Origin: Sphaerolaimus hirsutus
Lineage: Eukaryota > Nematoda > Chromadorea > Monhysterida > Sphaerolaimidae
Reading direction: 5' to 3'
DNA length: 64,000 nt
NCBI GenBank assembly: GCA_964036195.1
Contig: OZ038458.1
Coordinates: 10,553,832-10,617,831 of the forward strand
The notes under the pieces are model-generated. The model made no database searches, was not told where the DNA came from, and saw only the letters and a list, made by a program, of their open reading frames with translations. Positions 49,181 through 59,827 of the stretch are shown one piece after another (within the stretch, counting starts at the first letter, position 1; every line of letters begins with the position of its first letter). Position numbers and translations under genes: made by a program.

Positions 49181-50046
49181 TCGAACAACATATAATTTCA
49201 GTGCATATTTTTTAGGACTGAAACGAAAAGTGAATCAACAAAATTCTAACCGACGTCTGAATCGCAAGAGTTTTCAATTGAGTCAAAGTTGCTCCCACCA
49301 AACCAAATTTGGAGCGGTGACAACACGCTTTAATATTCAAATACACACGATATCACCACCAACCTGATTCATCTTGCGCCAAACTGAACCGTAAAAGAGT
49401 AACATGTAGACAATACAGGTAAATCGTTCGTGACGAGATGTGACCCCGTCCCGGCGCCATGGCGAGCGTTTTTCCTTGTGTGACCCCCAAATGTTTTTGG
49501 CTTTTATATGTTTTCTTTTTTCCAAAAAGAGGACACTCGTACGAAATTCTGGAAAATGTCCCAGGAATCGTTGAATAAGCTTTTTTTCTGCAGATTTTTT
49601 TGAAAATGAAGACAGATCGGAAGTTCGGAAAAATAACTGTGATTGATTCAATATCGTCGTTTACAGTGGGTGTTGAATGCTTGAGTGCTAAATACAGTCA
49701 TTTAAAGAACAGAATCACGCTATCTAAACAATGTTGGCAGCCGTCCAATAGCCCATTCTGTGTTTTACTACGCACAGTAATTAACGAAACATTTCAGTTA
49801 GTTTGTGTCATCCGCATTTTCGTGGAGGTGACGTGCTATTTGAACTGAATATTCCGCTAGTTATAGCTAGAATTTTACTGATTGAATCTTCTCTTATGAT
49901 GATACGGTCACATAGGTGACCGACTAATGAAATAAATAGATTTGTTGTAAATTCATCGACACAACGCGTTATAAATAGTTATAGTATGGCATATAATACC
50001 AGTGATAACAAAAACAACGATCAACATGATAAAATGAGCTGAACAT

Positions 50047-52214
50047 TCAAAAGGACGGAGCTTCACTCGCAGTCGAGGCTGCGTCGATGACTTCGTCGAT
50101 ACTGGCCACACTGGGCTGCCGGTTCAGCGCCGGAGAATCTGCGCATTGATTCAATCTGTGTTGGGAATCGTGATGTTTGTTCACTGATACTACTTCCCAT
50201 TTGATTCAATATAGCTGTGTGATAGCAGCCATCGAGAGAAGACTATGAAGTACTAACCAACCAAAACCACTCAACCCTCAAATCCAACAATCTGTGATCA
50301 ATTGATTCGATAAAGTCTACTACTATTACAATTTAACAAATCTGGGGCCAGTTCCGCGAATTGAGAAGTGAGAAGTAAAATGGCAAATGCGAAGTGAAAT
50401 GAGAAATGAGAAGTGAATGGAGAAGGAAATTGGCAAAAGCGAAGGGAAATAACTTTTTTTATTTTTTACTTCGCTTTTGCCAATTTACTTGCCATTTCAC
50501 TTCGCTTTTGTCAATTTTCTTCTCAATTCACTTCGCATTTGCCATTTTACTTCTCACTTCTCAATTTGTGGGAATGGCACCTGTTCTTTCCAGTGGAGGT
50601 GCGCCCAATATGGTGCCCAATCTGTGCTGCGGCGTGCGTCGCCCAGCCTCCAGCTTGTCGTCGCTGCTGCTACTGGAGCTGCTGCTCGAGCTGCCCCCGC
50701 TCGCACTGCTGCTGTCGCCAGACTTGTTACCTGGGGGGGGGCTGAGTGAATGAATATGATAAATCCATGACAGACGCCTCGTTTAGGAAATGTAATTTTG
50801 GGTATGAAATACGAGACAACTTTCACCTCTCGTGATACCAACTGCCGTTAATGCAATGGTCATCATAGCTTGATTTTTCATTAGCAAAGAAAGAAAAAAA
50901 TTTAATTTGGTCTGACATTTGCTATTTAACCGCGGTACTGGCATTGGATTATCCTTTAAAAGATATATGGTCCCATTGCCAGACCCTGTAAAATATCCTG
51001 TAAGATGTGAAAAGTCATGAATTGTGTCAAAAGTCATGAAAATGTCTTGTAAAATAGAAAATGTCCAAAAAGTAGAAGAATATGTGACATTTTACGGGCA
51101 GTTTACATGACTTTTAACACTTTGCATGGCATTTGACATTTTACAGGCTCTGAGAGTGACCACAGAATGTGTATCCCCTCCAACCTTTCCCATCAATCAA
51201 CTTTCTCAGTTCATCATCTATCAATCCAGTACTTTTAGGCTGTGCTGCACTGCTGTTTAGTGGCGGCAAGTGACTGGTGCCGATAGGTGCTAAACTTGTT
51301 CTCAAATTCATTTTTGCATTAGTACCATCACTTGTTGACTGTTCTTGTGACATTGGCTGCGTTTTCGCTTTTGTGTGATCGACTTTTTGCACGGCTGGGG
51401 GGCTGAGGGGTGAACTGGCTGACACGTGTGACGCTAGCGGAAAGGGGGTTTCTTTTACTGCAGCATGGGCATCGATTGACTGTGGTGGCTGAGTGAGTAT
51501 TGGTGTAGCTGCCGGCTGCAGTTGATTTTTTATCAATACCTCAATCAACGGTGTCTTTTCATCGACAAAATCATTGGAAAGATGTAGAGCAGATGTCAGT
51601 GATGTGCGTCGCATTGAAGTACTGGCAGCGTGAGCCTGAAACAGTGCATGAAGATTTGGTTTCAAAAATCAAAATTCCACTAGTGGTAAAAATTCCACTT
51701 GCAAAAAAATCCAGGCACTCACACTTTCCACATCAAACACGGCTAGCGTGTTTTTCAAGTCCGCGCAGCGCAAAGCATCGCGCACCATTGCCAAGCATAA
51801 AATTCTGTGTTCTGATTCGTGTCCAAGGGCACCAGCTGCAGTCTGGTGCTGGCCGAGGTGCTGGTGACGCTCATCGAGTGCCAGATAAACTGCCGCGCGC
51901 AACTCTGCCTGGGAACAAAGAAATTTGGGCAGCCCGATACAATGTAAGAAATTGCACGTTACACCGACACAGTCAACACAACGTGTCGGGTTGCTCGAGG
52001 AAAAAAACGTTCAGAAATAATCCAATTATGCGTCTGAGCCCGGTGCATGGACGTTGAAGTCTTTCTATGAAATTATTAGTTGTTTCCATAATCCGGTCGT
52101 AGTCTGACCACTCACTTTTATTTTTGTGAGTGTTCCAGAACGAGTGAGCGCGTCGATTACAGCATTGTGCAGCCACCTGGCATCCTCACTTTCGATATCA
52201 CTCGTTACAGCCAT
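50047..52214 (-). CDS. CEP43: CEP43 / FGFR1OP (FOP) centrosomal protein
   Basis: FOP anchors microtubules at centrioles and supports ciliogenesis with CEP350. Five exons: 52214-52116, 51908-51723, 51635-51185, 50730-50581, 50138-50047 (TGA), 325 residues against 399 in human; every phase agrees. Residues 1-33 (WLHNAVIDALTRSGTLTKIK) then AELRAAVYLALDERHQ match FOP's LLVQTLENSGVLNRIK and AELRAAVFLAL, with the intron at the same place. Next is the LisH-like helix pair (HRILCLAMVRDALRCADLKN TLAVFDVES, given in two parts). After residue 95 it is low-complexity: Gln/Ser/Pro-rich exon 3, then a serine run in exon 4, then PSVASIDEVIDAAS and the stop. The C-terminal half is not conserved with vertebrate FOP, as is usual. 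Confidence 0.88.
50341..50582. mobile_element. Family M MITE that supplies the CEP43 exon 4 donor
   Basis: Left TGGGGCCAGTTCCGCGAATT; right, on the reverse strand, GGTGCCATTCCCACAAATTG. Words: GAGAAGTGAAATGGCAAATG and the mirrored AATTTACTTGCCATTTCAC. The right end GGTGCC overlaps the exon 4 border: the donor GT is bases 2-3 of the element. Confidence 0.75.
50960..51165. mobile_element. Family A MITE
   Basis: Left GGTCCCATTGCCAGACCCTG, right CAGGCTCTGAGAGTGACCAC; CAAAAGTCATG words inside. It ends about 20 bp from the CEP43 exon 3 donor. Confidence 0.7.
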
Positions 52215-52494
52215 TGCTGCTAGAAAGTTGATAGATGAACACTAATCAATTTATGGCGATAGATCGTCTGCGTGACTGTTTGTCAGTTTATTCAGTTCAT
52301 TTGAGCGTTTTGTGTTAAAATCCAAGCAACAGAAAGTGCGGAACACTGCAATTCGTCGAGATGTCTTTCACTCAGCGTAGGTTTGCATAAAACAAGCGGA
52401 ACAATTCAGAAATGTCAATAAACTACAGAGTTGTAATCAGCAGCAATTAGGTATCATACATATGTGGATTCATACAGAATGAAACATACTGTCA

Positions 52495-53032
52495 TAGTTG
52501 TTAAAACGTATTTACGTTTACTCGATGAATACGTATACTCGAGTACTGCGTGAATACGTTTACGCCCCCCCCCCCGAAAAAATACCGGTACTCACATACT
52601 CGCGTACTTTATGAGAGTACACGAGTACAGAAAACGTATTTCATTTAGGTTTTTATATCGCTTTTTTCAAGGCATAGAAAGGAAAAAGGTAAGAAAAATG
52701 ATAAAAGTAGTGAAAAATAAACGAAGTTTGGTAAATATATAATCAAAATATATTAATATAGCCAAAAATAGCTGAAAATTGGCCAAAATTGGTGAATTAG
52801 AGGGAAAATCGACAAAAAAGTATGAAAATTAGTTATTTTGAGTGAAAATTTCTCAAAAATACCTACTCTAACGTTTTCCAATTGAAAAGTATTTTACTCA
52901 TGTTTACTCATGAGTAAAAGAAAACAATAGTACTTTACGTTTTTTGTACTCAGTGATAAGTAACAATAAACACTGAACGTTTACATTTAGGTATTATACT
53001 TTGAGAAAAGTTTAGTACTTTTTTAACAACTC
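52495..53032. mobile_element. Family F MITE
   Basis: GTTGTTAAAACGTATTTACG at the left, TTTTTTAACAACTC at the right; words GAGTACACGAGTACAG and GAGTAAAAG. Confidence 0.7.
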
Positions 53033-53303
53033 TGCATACCGTATTACTGAAAAATTTTAAATACCATATTTACAGATAATGGTTATCAATAACTTGATGA
53101 CCGGAAATCTTGGAATCATACAATTTTGGTATGACAGTTGATCTAACAAAAAAACAATAACACGGTTGAATTGAACATGACAATTGAGAAATTTACTTGA
53201 TTCTTGGCGAGTTGTTGCACACGCCTACCCAAAAACGATGCACACTGCGAAATAATACTTTACGAGCTTAACTATTTAGCTTGGATATTCAAAACCTACT
53301 GAT

Positions 53304-53509
53304 TACGGTTCAAACGGGATTGACTTTTCGGGATCGGGATTGGGGTCAAGGACCGGGACCGGGATCGGGTTGGGATTTTCAGATTTCGGGATCGGGGTTG
53401 GGGCTTTGGGATCGGGATTAGGCTTTTGAGATGGTGATCGAATCACGCCTGCTGAAACCCGGAATTTATCAAGATTCGGGATCGTCATCGGAATCCCGTT
53501 TGAACCCTA
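53304..53509. mobile_element. Family D hAT-like element with GGGATC words
   Basis: Begins TACGGTTCAAACGGGATTG, ends CCCGTTTGAACCCTA; flanks CTACTGAT and CTTCTGAT match at 7 of 8 bases. Confidence 0.85.
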
Positions 53510-53689
53510 CTTCTGATCAATCTAACCAAATGAAATAGGTAGCTTTATGAATTCACAACTTACTCGCGGCATTCACAACTTACTCGCGAGTACAAGGCAT
53601 ATTTACTCAATACCTAGTCAAAAAAAGTAAAATACCTACTAAAGATATTAAGTACTTAAGCGTAGATTGCTGATCAGGAGGCAGTCTCG

Positions 53690-53860
53690 CACCATGTAAA
53701 GTGTCATGTAATGTGTCAAATGTCATGAAATATGTCATTCAAATTTCTCAAATGTCAAAATTTCAAAAGTTCAGTAATAAATTTTTTTTCGTTTATTTGA
53801 CACTTTGCATGACATTTGATACTTTGATAAAACTTTACAAGTTTAGTTCTCACTTTTCTT
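53690..53860. mobile_element. Diverged family A MITE
   Basis: GCACCATGTAAAGTGTCATG at the left, then AATGTCAAATGTCATG words and GACACTTTGCATGACATTTG at the right. Confidence 0.5.
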
Positions 53861-54212
53861 GCAACTTATGACTTCATTTACTTTTATGCACGTTTCTTAT
53901 ATTTGTATCTTGCAGACTTGCGGAATTGGATACAGCATGGCGACTTAATTTATTGTGACTGAAATTGTGACTGAATTTCTGACATTACCCACGTAAAAAG
54001 TGCTTTTTGTCGCTTACAATGTTCATATTTCGGTACTTAATCACAGTTACCTAGTCTGAAAAATCCTTCATGGTGTCAGTTAAGTCCTTGGTTCGCCACG
54101 CCTGAGCTCATGAGATCTATTATGGCACTACACTACATAAATAATTTAGGTATTAACATAGCAGCCTCTTTGTTGTAAACTGGAACGGATTTGGTTTTGT
54201 ATTGCATAGGTA

Positions 54213-54662
54213 CCGTATTTCCTCGAAATACCCCCCGGGGGGTGATTGTTTCATAGTGGTCCCGAGAGGGGGGGGGTTAAACGAGGGGGGGGGTATTTCG
54301 AGGGGGGGGGTTATTGTTTCACAAGAAAATTTTTGAAAACCAAGTACGAATTTGTCGTCTGAAACGTACGCAGACGTCGAAAAATGCAACAAAAACTGCC
54401 ATTTATAAGGTTCTGTAGACTAATATTAGTATGTAGATGGTATGTACACTGTTCTAACGTGACACCGACATTGTTTTAACGTGTGTTCTGCAGTACACAG
54501 AACACAAACTACAGTAATTGTCATGTACGTTCCCTTTACACTCAATTTGGGGGGGGTATTTCGAGGGGGGGGGTGATTGTTTCATAGTGGTCCCGAGAGG
54601 GGGGGGGTCAAACGAGGGGGGGGGTATTTCGAGGGGGGGGGTATTTCGAGGAAATACGGTAG
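54213..54662. mobile_element. Family G MITE, inverted partner of 58986-59417
   Basis: Ends ACCGTATTTCCTCGAAATAC and GTATTTCGAGGAAATACGGT. The middle (CTGTTCTAACGTGACACCGA) is the complement of that at 59175-59195. Confidence 0.8.
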
Positions 54663-54750
54663 CTTGAATACAAAATAATTACGCATTTCGAATGGTTCCT
54701 AGTGATACTTGATAAAGTCAAAAGGAAACATGGTTAAAGTTTCAAATAAT

Positions 54751-57700
54751 TTAAAATTCCTCGTGAACTCCGCCGTTGTTCACAGCAGCTGGCTGGTCCT
54801 CCGCTGGCGCCGTGAATCCGTCCTGAGTGCATGTAAATATAGGTAATATGTGAAATGCATACATGTACGTATGTTGGTAAACATGTAGTTTATAAGCAGT
54901 GAGCACACAATGCACATGCATTTGGAACAGATGTATGCACGTGTATTAAACATAATACTTGAATCATGGTGGTTGCCAAGGAAACAAGCTTAGGTCATAC
55001 ACATATTTAGGTGCTGGCTTCTGATGAGATCATAGTCTAGTGATGGAAAAGCGCCAGAAAAAATTACGCAATTTGAGCGTGTTCGAAAATATTGCGCCGG
55101 GTGCCCTCAATAGGCGCCAGCGCCATGGCGCCATTCCATCACTATCGCTCTACACACACGTGTTTTACAACAAGCGCCAAGAATTTTAGCAAACATTTCA
55201 AATGCTAGGGCACAATTTTAAAATCTTACAGTGCCGGAAAGCCACTATATAAATAGGTAGTAACGTTGTTGTACATATCACGTCGGATGGCGCCGGAGAG
55301 ATTGCGATACTCAATCTTCACACATAAGGTACTAATTCATTAACAGTTAGCAATTATTAAACAACAATTTTTTACAGAGAAAATGTAGAAAAGTGCATAA
55401 TTCACCACACATTTTTTACCTTGAGATAAACTAAAAGCAAAGCTGACGCAAAGCAAACGAAAGTCCAAGGAAACAAACCTCTGTTGCATACAAAATCTCC
55501 AGAACGGACGAGGTCTCGATATTGCCGCTTTCCTTCTCTTGGCACACCATCTCGATCTGCCGCAGTTTGGCAAAGTAGAAATCTCGCTCCTTTTCCAAAC
55601 TTGTAACCATCGTTTCCAGAGCAGTCACCTGAAATTTGTGACCAAACTTATTTATTTCTTTGGTGTTTATTGAAAATTTATATACCGTATTACCTCGAAA
55701 AACCCACATGGGGGTTTACAATTCGCCAGCAAAGTTTGAGGGGGATTAATTCGAGGGGGGGTCAATTCGAGGGGGGGCTTATTCGAGGGGAGTTATTATT
55801 TCGTCAGAAATATTTGTGAAATTCATAGTAAAGAATACGCTCTTTCATACACAAAAATGGTAATAAACGTGAGAAAATATTGGGGCTAAAGACGTACATC
55901 TGTACACAAATGAGCATACCTATATTTAAGTGTAGCGTAGCGAGTATGCTACATGAAACATACAAGCCCACGAAACAGTCCGTATCTATACACATCCCCA
56001 TGTGCCCATGAAAACAGTTTGTATCATTACACATGCCCATGCGCCCATGAAACATACACGCACGCGGTGTTGTAGTAACGTGTTTTTTGCATGCGTCACC
56101 ATCTACATACCTAGTCATTCTTTGAATATAATGAACCATGTTCAGCGCTACATTGGAGCAGTTCAATAACCTGTGACACAACAAATATACAACCATTCAT
56201 AAAAATGTTAACAATAGATAATCTGTTAAAACTGTGTAGAAATTGTTTGACCAATTATGTAGTAATATTAAAATTACGGTAATACCTCGAAATACCCCCA
56301 TGGGGGTTATTATTTCGCCAGCAAAATTTGAGGGGGGGTTAATTCGAGGGGGGGGGGTATTCGAGGGTTTTTTTTATTATTTCGTCAGAAATTTTTGTAA
56401 GGATCGTAGTAAATAGTAGGCATTTGCATACCCAAAACAGGTAATAAATGTGTCCAAACAGGATATATTTGGACATAAAAACGTAGATAGCCACAAAAAC
56501 TAGTCTATGTGTAGCTGCAATGCAAATCAACAGTAAATTACATCATGTACATTGCATACATGATGTATTTATTATGTACATGACGTACAACGTTCCGAAG
56601 GGGGGGGGGGTATTTCGAGGGGGGGGTTATTATTTCCCCAGCCCATTTTGAGGGGGGGTTAATTCGAGGGGGGGGGGGTTAATTCAAGGGGGGGAATAAT
56701 TCGAGTTAATACGGTATGTTACCATGAATAACTTTCCCTTTTTGATAATTCCAATCGGAAAGCAACTAAATGCATCCATCCTGACATCAGGGCATTCACA
56801 CCTTGCCAATAATTATCACTGCTCTAATTATCAATTTATGAGTACACATATTGCAGCACTCATAACGTTGCTATAACACCGCGCGCGTGTATGTTTCATT
56901 GGCATGCCGGCATGTTTCGTGGGTGCATGGGTATGTGTAATGATACAAACTGTTCCACGGGCACATGGGCATGTGTAAAGATACAGACTGTTTCGTGGGC
57001 TTGTATGTTTCATGGGATCATCCCAAGTGAGCTGCAATGCACATTAAGAGTAATAAATACCTCATGTACATTGCATACATGATGTACATCATTCCGGAGG
57101 GGGGGTTAATTCGAGGGGGGGTTAATTCAAGGGGGAATAATTCGAGGTAATACGGTATTTGCGATTTAGGTATTTATATATTTATTATGAAAGTTTACGT
57201 ACAGTGCTATTAAAGTTTCTTGTATTTTTTCGCATTTCTTCATACAGTTTTTAGAAAAATGTGTATATTTGGCTTAAGGTGAACATCGAAAACAACGTGT
57301 TACCTAGACACCAATACCAGCCGTAGGCACCAATACCGAAACTGGCCAACAAACCCCGCTATATTTACTATGTGCTCATCATCCGAGTGTAAATTTTACA
57401 AATTTTCTCAAACAATAAATTGTTTTTTTATGACATTTCATGTTTACAATTTCACGGTAAACGCGAATAAACCTGCTCTTTGACAGTGTTGTGCTCCGTT
57501 TTGAGTGCATTCAACTCTGCGACGGCGGCGCCCGCTGGAGCTGCATTTTGTTGTCTAACTGGTGGCCGTGCCACTGTGAAATTCAGATTGTGATAAAACA
57601 TGTTGAAACATTGGTATGCCGTTTTGGACTTTTTAGGAACTGTGGTCTACAAAACAAGTCTACCGTATTTCCTCGAATTACCCCCCGGGGGTTTATTTTT

Positions 57701-59608
57701 TCAGAGTGAAAATTTTGAGAGAAAAACGTGAAAAATGCAACAATAACCACCATTTATAAGTTTTTACAGCCTTATATAAGGATGTAGATGGTATAAACGA
57801 TGTTCCAACGTAACATAGTACGTGTTTTGAACGTCTGTTATGCATTTCCCGGACCACAATATCATAGTGCCCATTTTGAGGGGGGATATTTCGAGGGGGG
57901 GGGTATTTCGAGGAAATACGGTATTCTGAACGAGTTTTGATCCACACCGAGGGGTACTTTTTATTTGTGAAAAACACCAGTCAAAAAGCACCCAACGTTA
58001 CAAAAAGAGCGTTACATTCAACTATAATCTTTACTTTTGTATTTTACTTTCATCTTAAATTTGCCACTTTGGCAAGTTAAGAGTAAAGTAAAAAAAACCA
58101 AATGGCAAGTAAAGCGTAAAGTTAAAAATTAAATGTCGATACTTTGCTTCTTGCGGAACTAGCCGCCAGTTTTAGTGTAATCGAAAGATTTTAGAATCAT
58201 AAATGTGTTTTTCGGGTAAACTGTGCATAGTATTTAAGTCCAATGTTGCACCAATCAAACAAATCCTGACTTACAAGGAGAGCAATGTCTCACAGCTGGT
58301 CTTGGCTTTGGAGCAGCTCGAGGCATTTTACTAGCTGTAGGATCTGGCGCTGGCAGTGGCTGCAGATGGGAGATATACTTGTGAATTTTGATGAAACTTC
58401 CTCAAAATTATTTATATACATTTTATTACCTCCCCATTTCTGGCAGCAATTGGATCAAAGGGCCTCCCAGCAAAATTTGCATCATAGAATTTCTTGAACC
58501 ATTGCAAGAATTCATAGTTGTCTTGAAACTTGCCCTTGACCAACCTTTCTACAGGCACAATCTGCGTGGGTATTTACACAAAAAGTTTAGTTTAGCTGGG
58601 GCTAATTTCTCCAGCACCTGTGAAATGCCTTGCAGAATTCCAGGCATCTTATTCAGAGTAGCTGACTTGCCACTTGACACGGCACTTACCTAGGTCGACA
58701 ACATAAGTGCATCCACACCGCAGTTTCTTGGGGCACAAATTCACGAATGTTTACTAAATTTATCACTTATGAAGCATGGCACAGGGTGCGGAGTGGTCTA
58801 TAACATTATTTCTCATTTTCTGCAACCTTGCTTTTTACCTTATCCACACTCAAATCCTTCATAGCTAATGTGATCAACTTCCAATTGTTCAGCCATTCAA
58901 CCTCCAATAATGATGACCACCTAACTTTCTTCAATTGCACACAACCTGAAAGGAAACCAAAATTTGAACTCGATTTCTTTACAAATACCGTATTTCCTCG
59001 AAATACCCCCCCTCGAAATACCCCCCCCCTCGTTTGACCCCCCCCTCTCGGGACCACTATGAAACAATCACCCCCCCTCGAAATACCCCCCCCCAAATTG
59101 AGTGTAAAGGGAACGTACATGACAATAACTGTAGTTTGTGTTCTGTGTACTGCAGAACACACGTTAAAACAATGTCGGTGTCACGTTAGAACAGTTTACA
59201 TACCATCTAAAATACATACTGATATTAGTCTACAGAACCTTATAAATGGCGGTTTTTGTTGCATTTTTCGACGTCCGCGTACGTTTCAGACGACAATTTC
59301 GTACTTGGTTTTCAAAATTTTTCTTGTGAAATAATAACCCCCCCTCGTTTAACCCCCCCCCTCTCGGGACCACTATGAAACGATCACCCTCCGGGGGGTA
59401 TTTCGAGGAAATACGGTAGGTATATTTCCAGTGTTTTTTATCACCAGCCTGGGAACAAAGATTCCATGAGAAGGCAATAAGCGTCGCCCTTGTGCAATTG
59501 TTCAATTTTTGTGAAATTGGACTGCGCTGTGTCATTCATCCAAGCGAGCAGTTCATGCCGCGACAAATTCTCTGTGGATGCTGAAGTTGTGTAGACATTC
59601 ACAGCCAT
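54751..59608 (-). CDS. EB1: EB1-family microtubule plus-end protein (MAPRE)
   Basis: EB proteins track growing microtubule ends and recruit other +TIPs. Seven exons: 59608-59449, 58945-58839, 58561-58430, 58359-58275, 57573-57473, 55628-55479, 54822-54751 (TAA), 268 residues, the same length as human EB1; phases agree. Exons 1-3 give the CH domain ([57 protein letters not shown]), exons 4-5 the basic proline-rich linker, exon 6 the EB-homology coiled coil ([16 protein letters not shown], ending EILYATE), exon 7 the acidic tail ending HEEF, the EEY/F motif read by CAP-Gly proteins. Intron 1 needs a GC donor. Exon 2 ([16 protein letters not shown]) departs strongly from the usual VKFQAKLEHEYIQNFK. 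Confidence 0.93.
55033..55146. mobile_element. Short family L element
   Basis: TAGTGATGGAAAAGCGCCAG to GCGCCATTCCATCACTA, about 114 bp with only 10-15 bp of spacer between the mirrored halves. In EB1 intron 6. Confidence 0.65.
55685..56716. mobile_element. Two overlapping family G MITEs
   Basis: Left ACCGTATTACCTCGAAAAAC at 55685, a middle ACGGTAATACCTCGAAATAC at 56276 and right TCGAGTTAATACGGT at 56714. Interior CATGCGCCCATGAAACATAC units at 55940-56060 reappear inverted at 56895-57015. Confidence 0.65.
57661..57925. mobile_element. Family G MITE
   Basis: ACCGTATTTCCTCGAATTAC at the left, GTATTTCGAGGAAATACGGT at the right, in EB1 intron 5. Confidence 0.75.
58015..58163. mobile_element. Family M MITE fragment
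   Basis: TTACTTTTGTATTTTACTTTC words mirrored by AAAGTAAAAAAAACCAAATGG, ending CTTGCGGAACTAGCC. Confidence 0.45.
58986..59417. mobile_element. Family G MITE
   Basis: ACCGTATTTCCTCGAAATAC to TCGAGGAAATACGGTA, in EB1 intron 1, closely similar to 54213-54662 in the opposite orientation. Confidence 0.8.
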
Positions 59609-59827
59609 ATTTGTTATTTTGCATGCGCAATAACTCTGCTAATCTTGTTATTTGTAGAATATTATATTTCATGAAAATATGTAGATGCTGGAAAAAAGTG
59701 ATGGTGTTCTCGAAAGCTAAGCGCATGCGATTATCCACTGGGGTCCAATTCGAAAACAAGTAGGAACGAGCGAAATAAACCAGTGGACTGAAACCACGCT
59801 GTTTTCTAAATATTTGTCGCTACCACC

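Larger units (their letters stand above)
52215..54212. other. Spacer between CEP43 and EB1, with repeats
   Basis: Holds a family F element (52495-53032), a family D element (53304-53509) and a family A element (53690-53860). The CEP43 promoter must lie at the left edge. No coding exon was recognised. Confidence 0.5.

Noticed and set aside
49337-49651. Minus-strand open frame upstream of Frazzled as its signal exon
   Set aside because: No hydrophobic signal core at a start codon and no convincing donor in the needed phase.
51551-52057. Plus-strand open frame across CEP43
   Set aside because: It runs through CEP43 exon 2 antisense and both introns; no family similarity.
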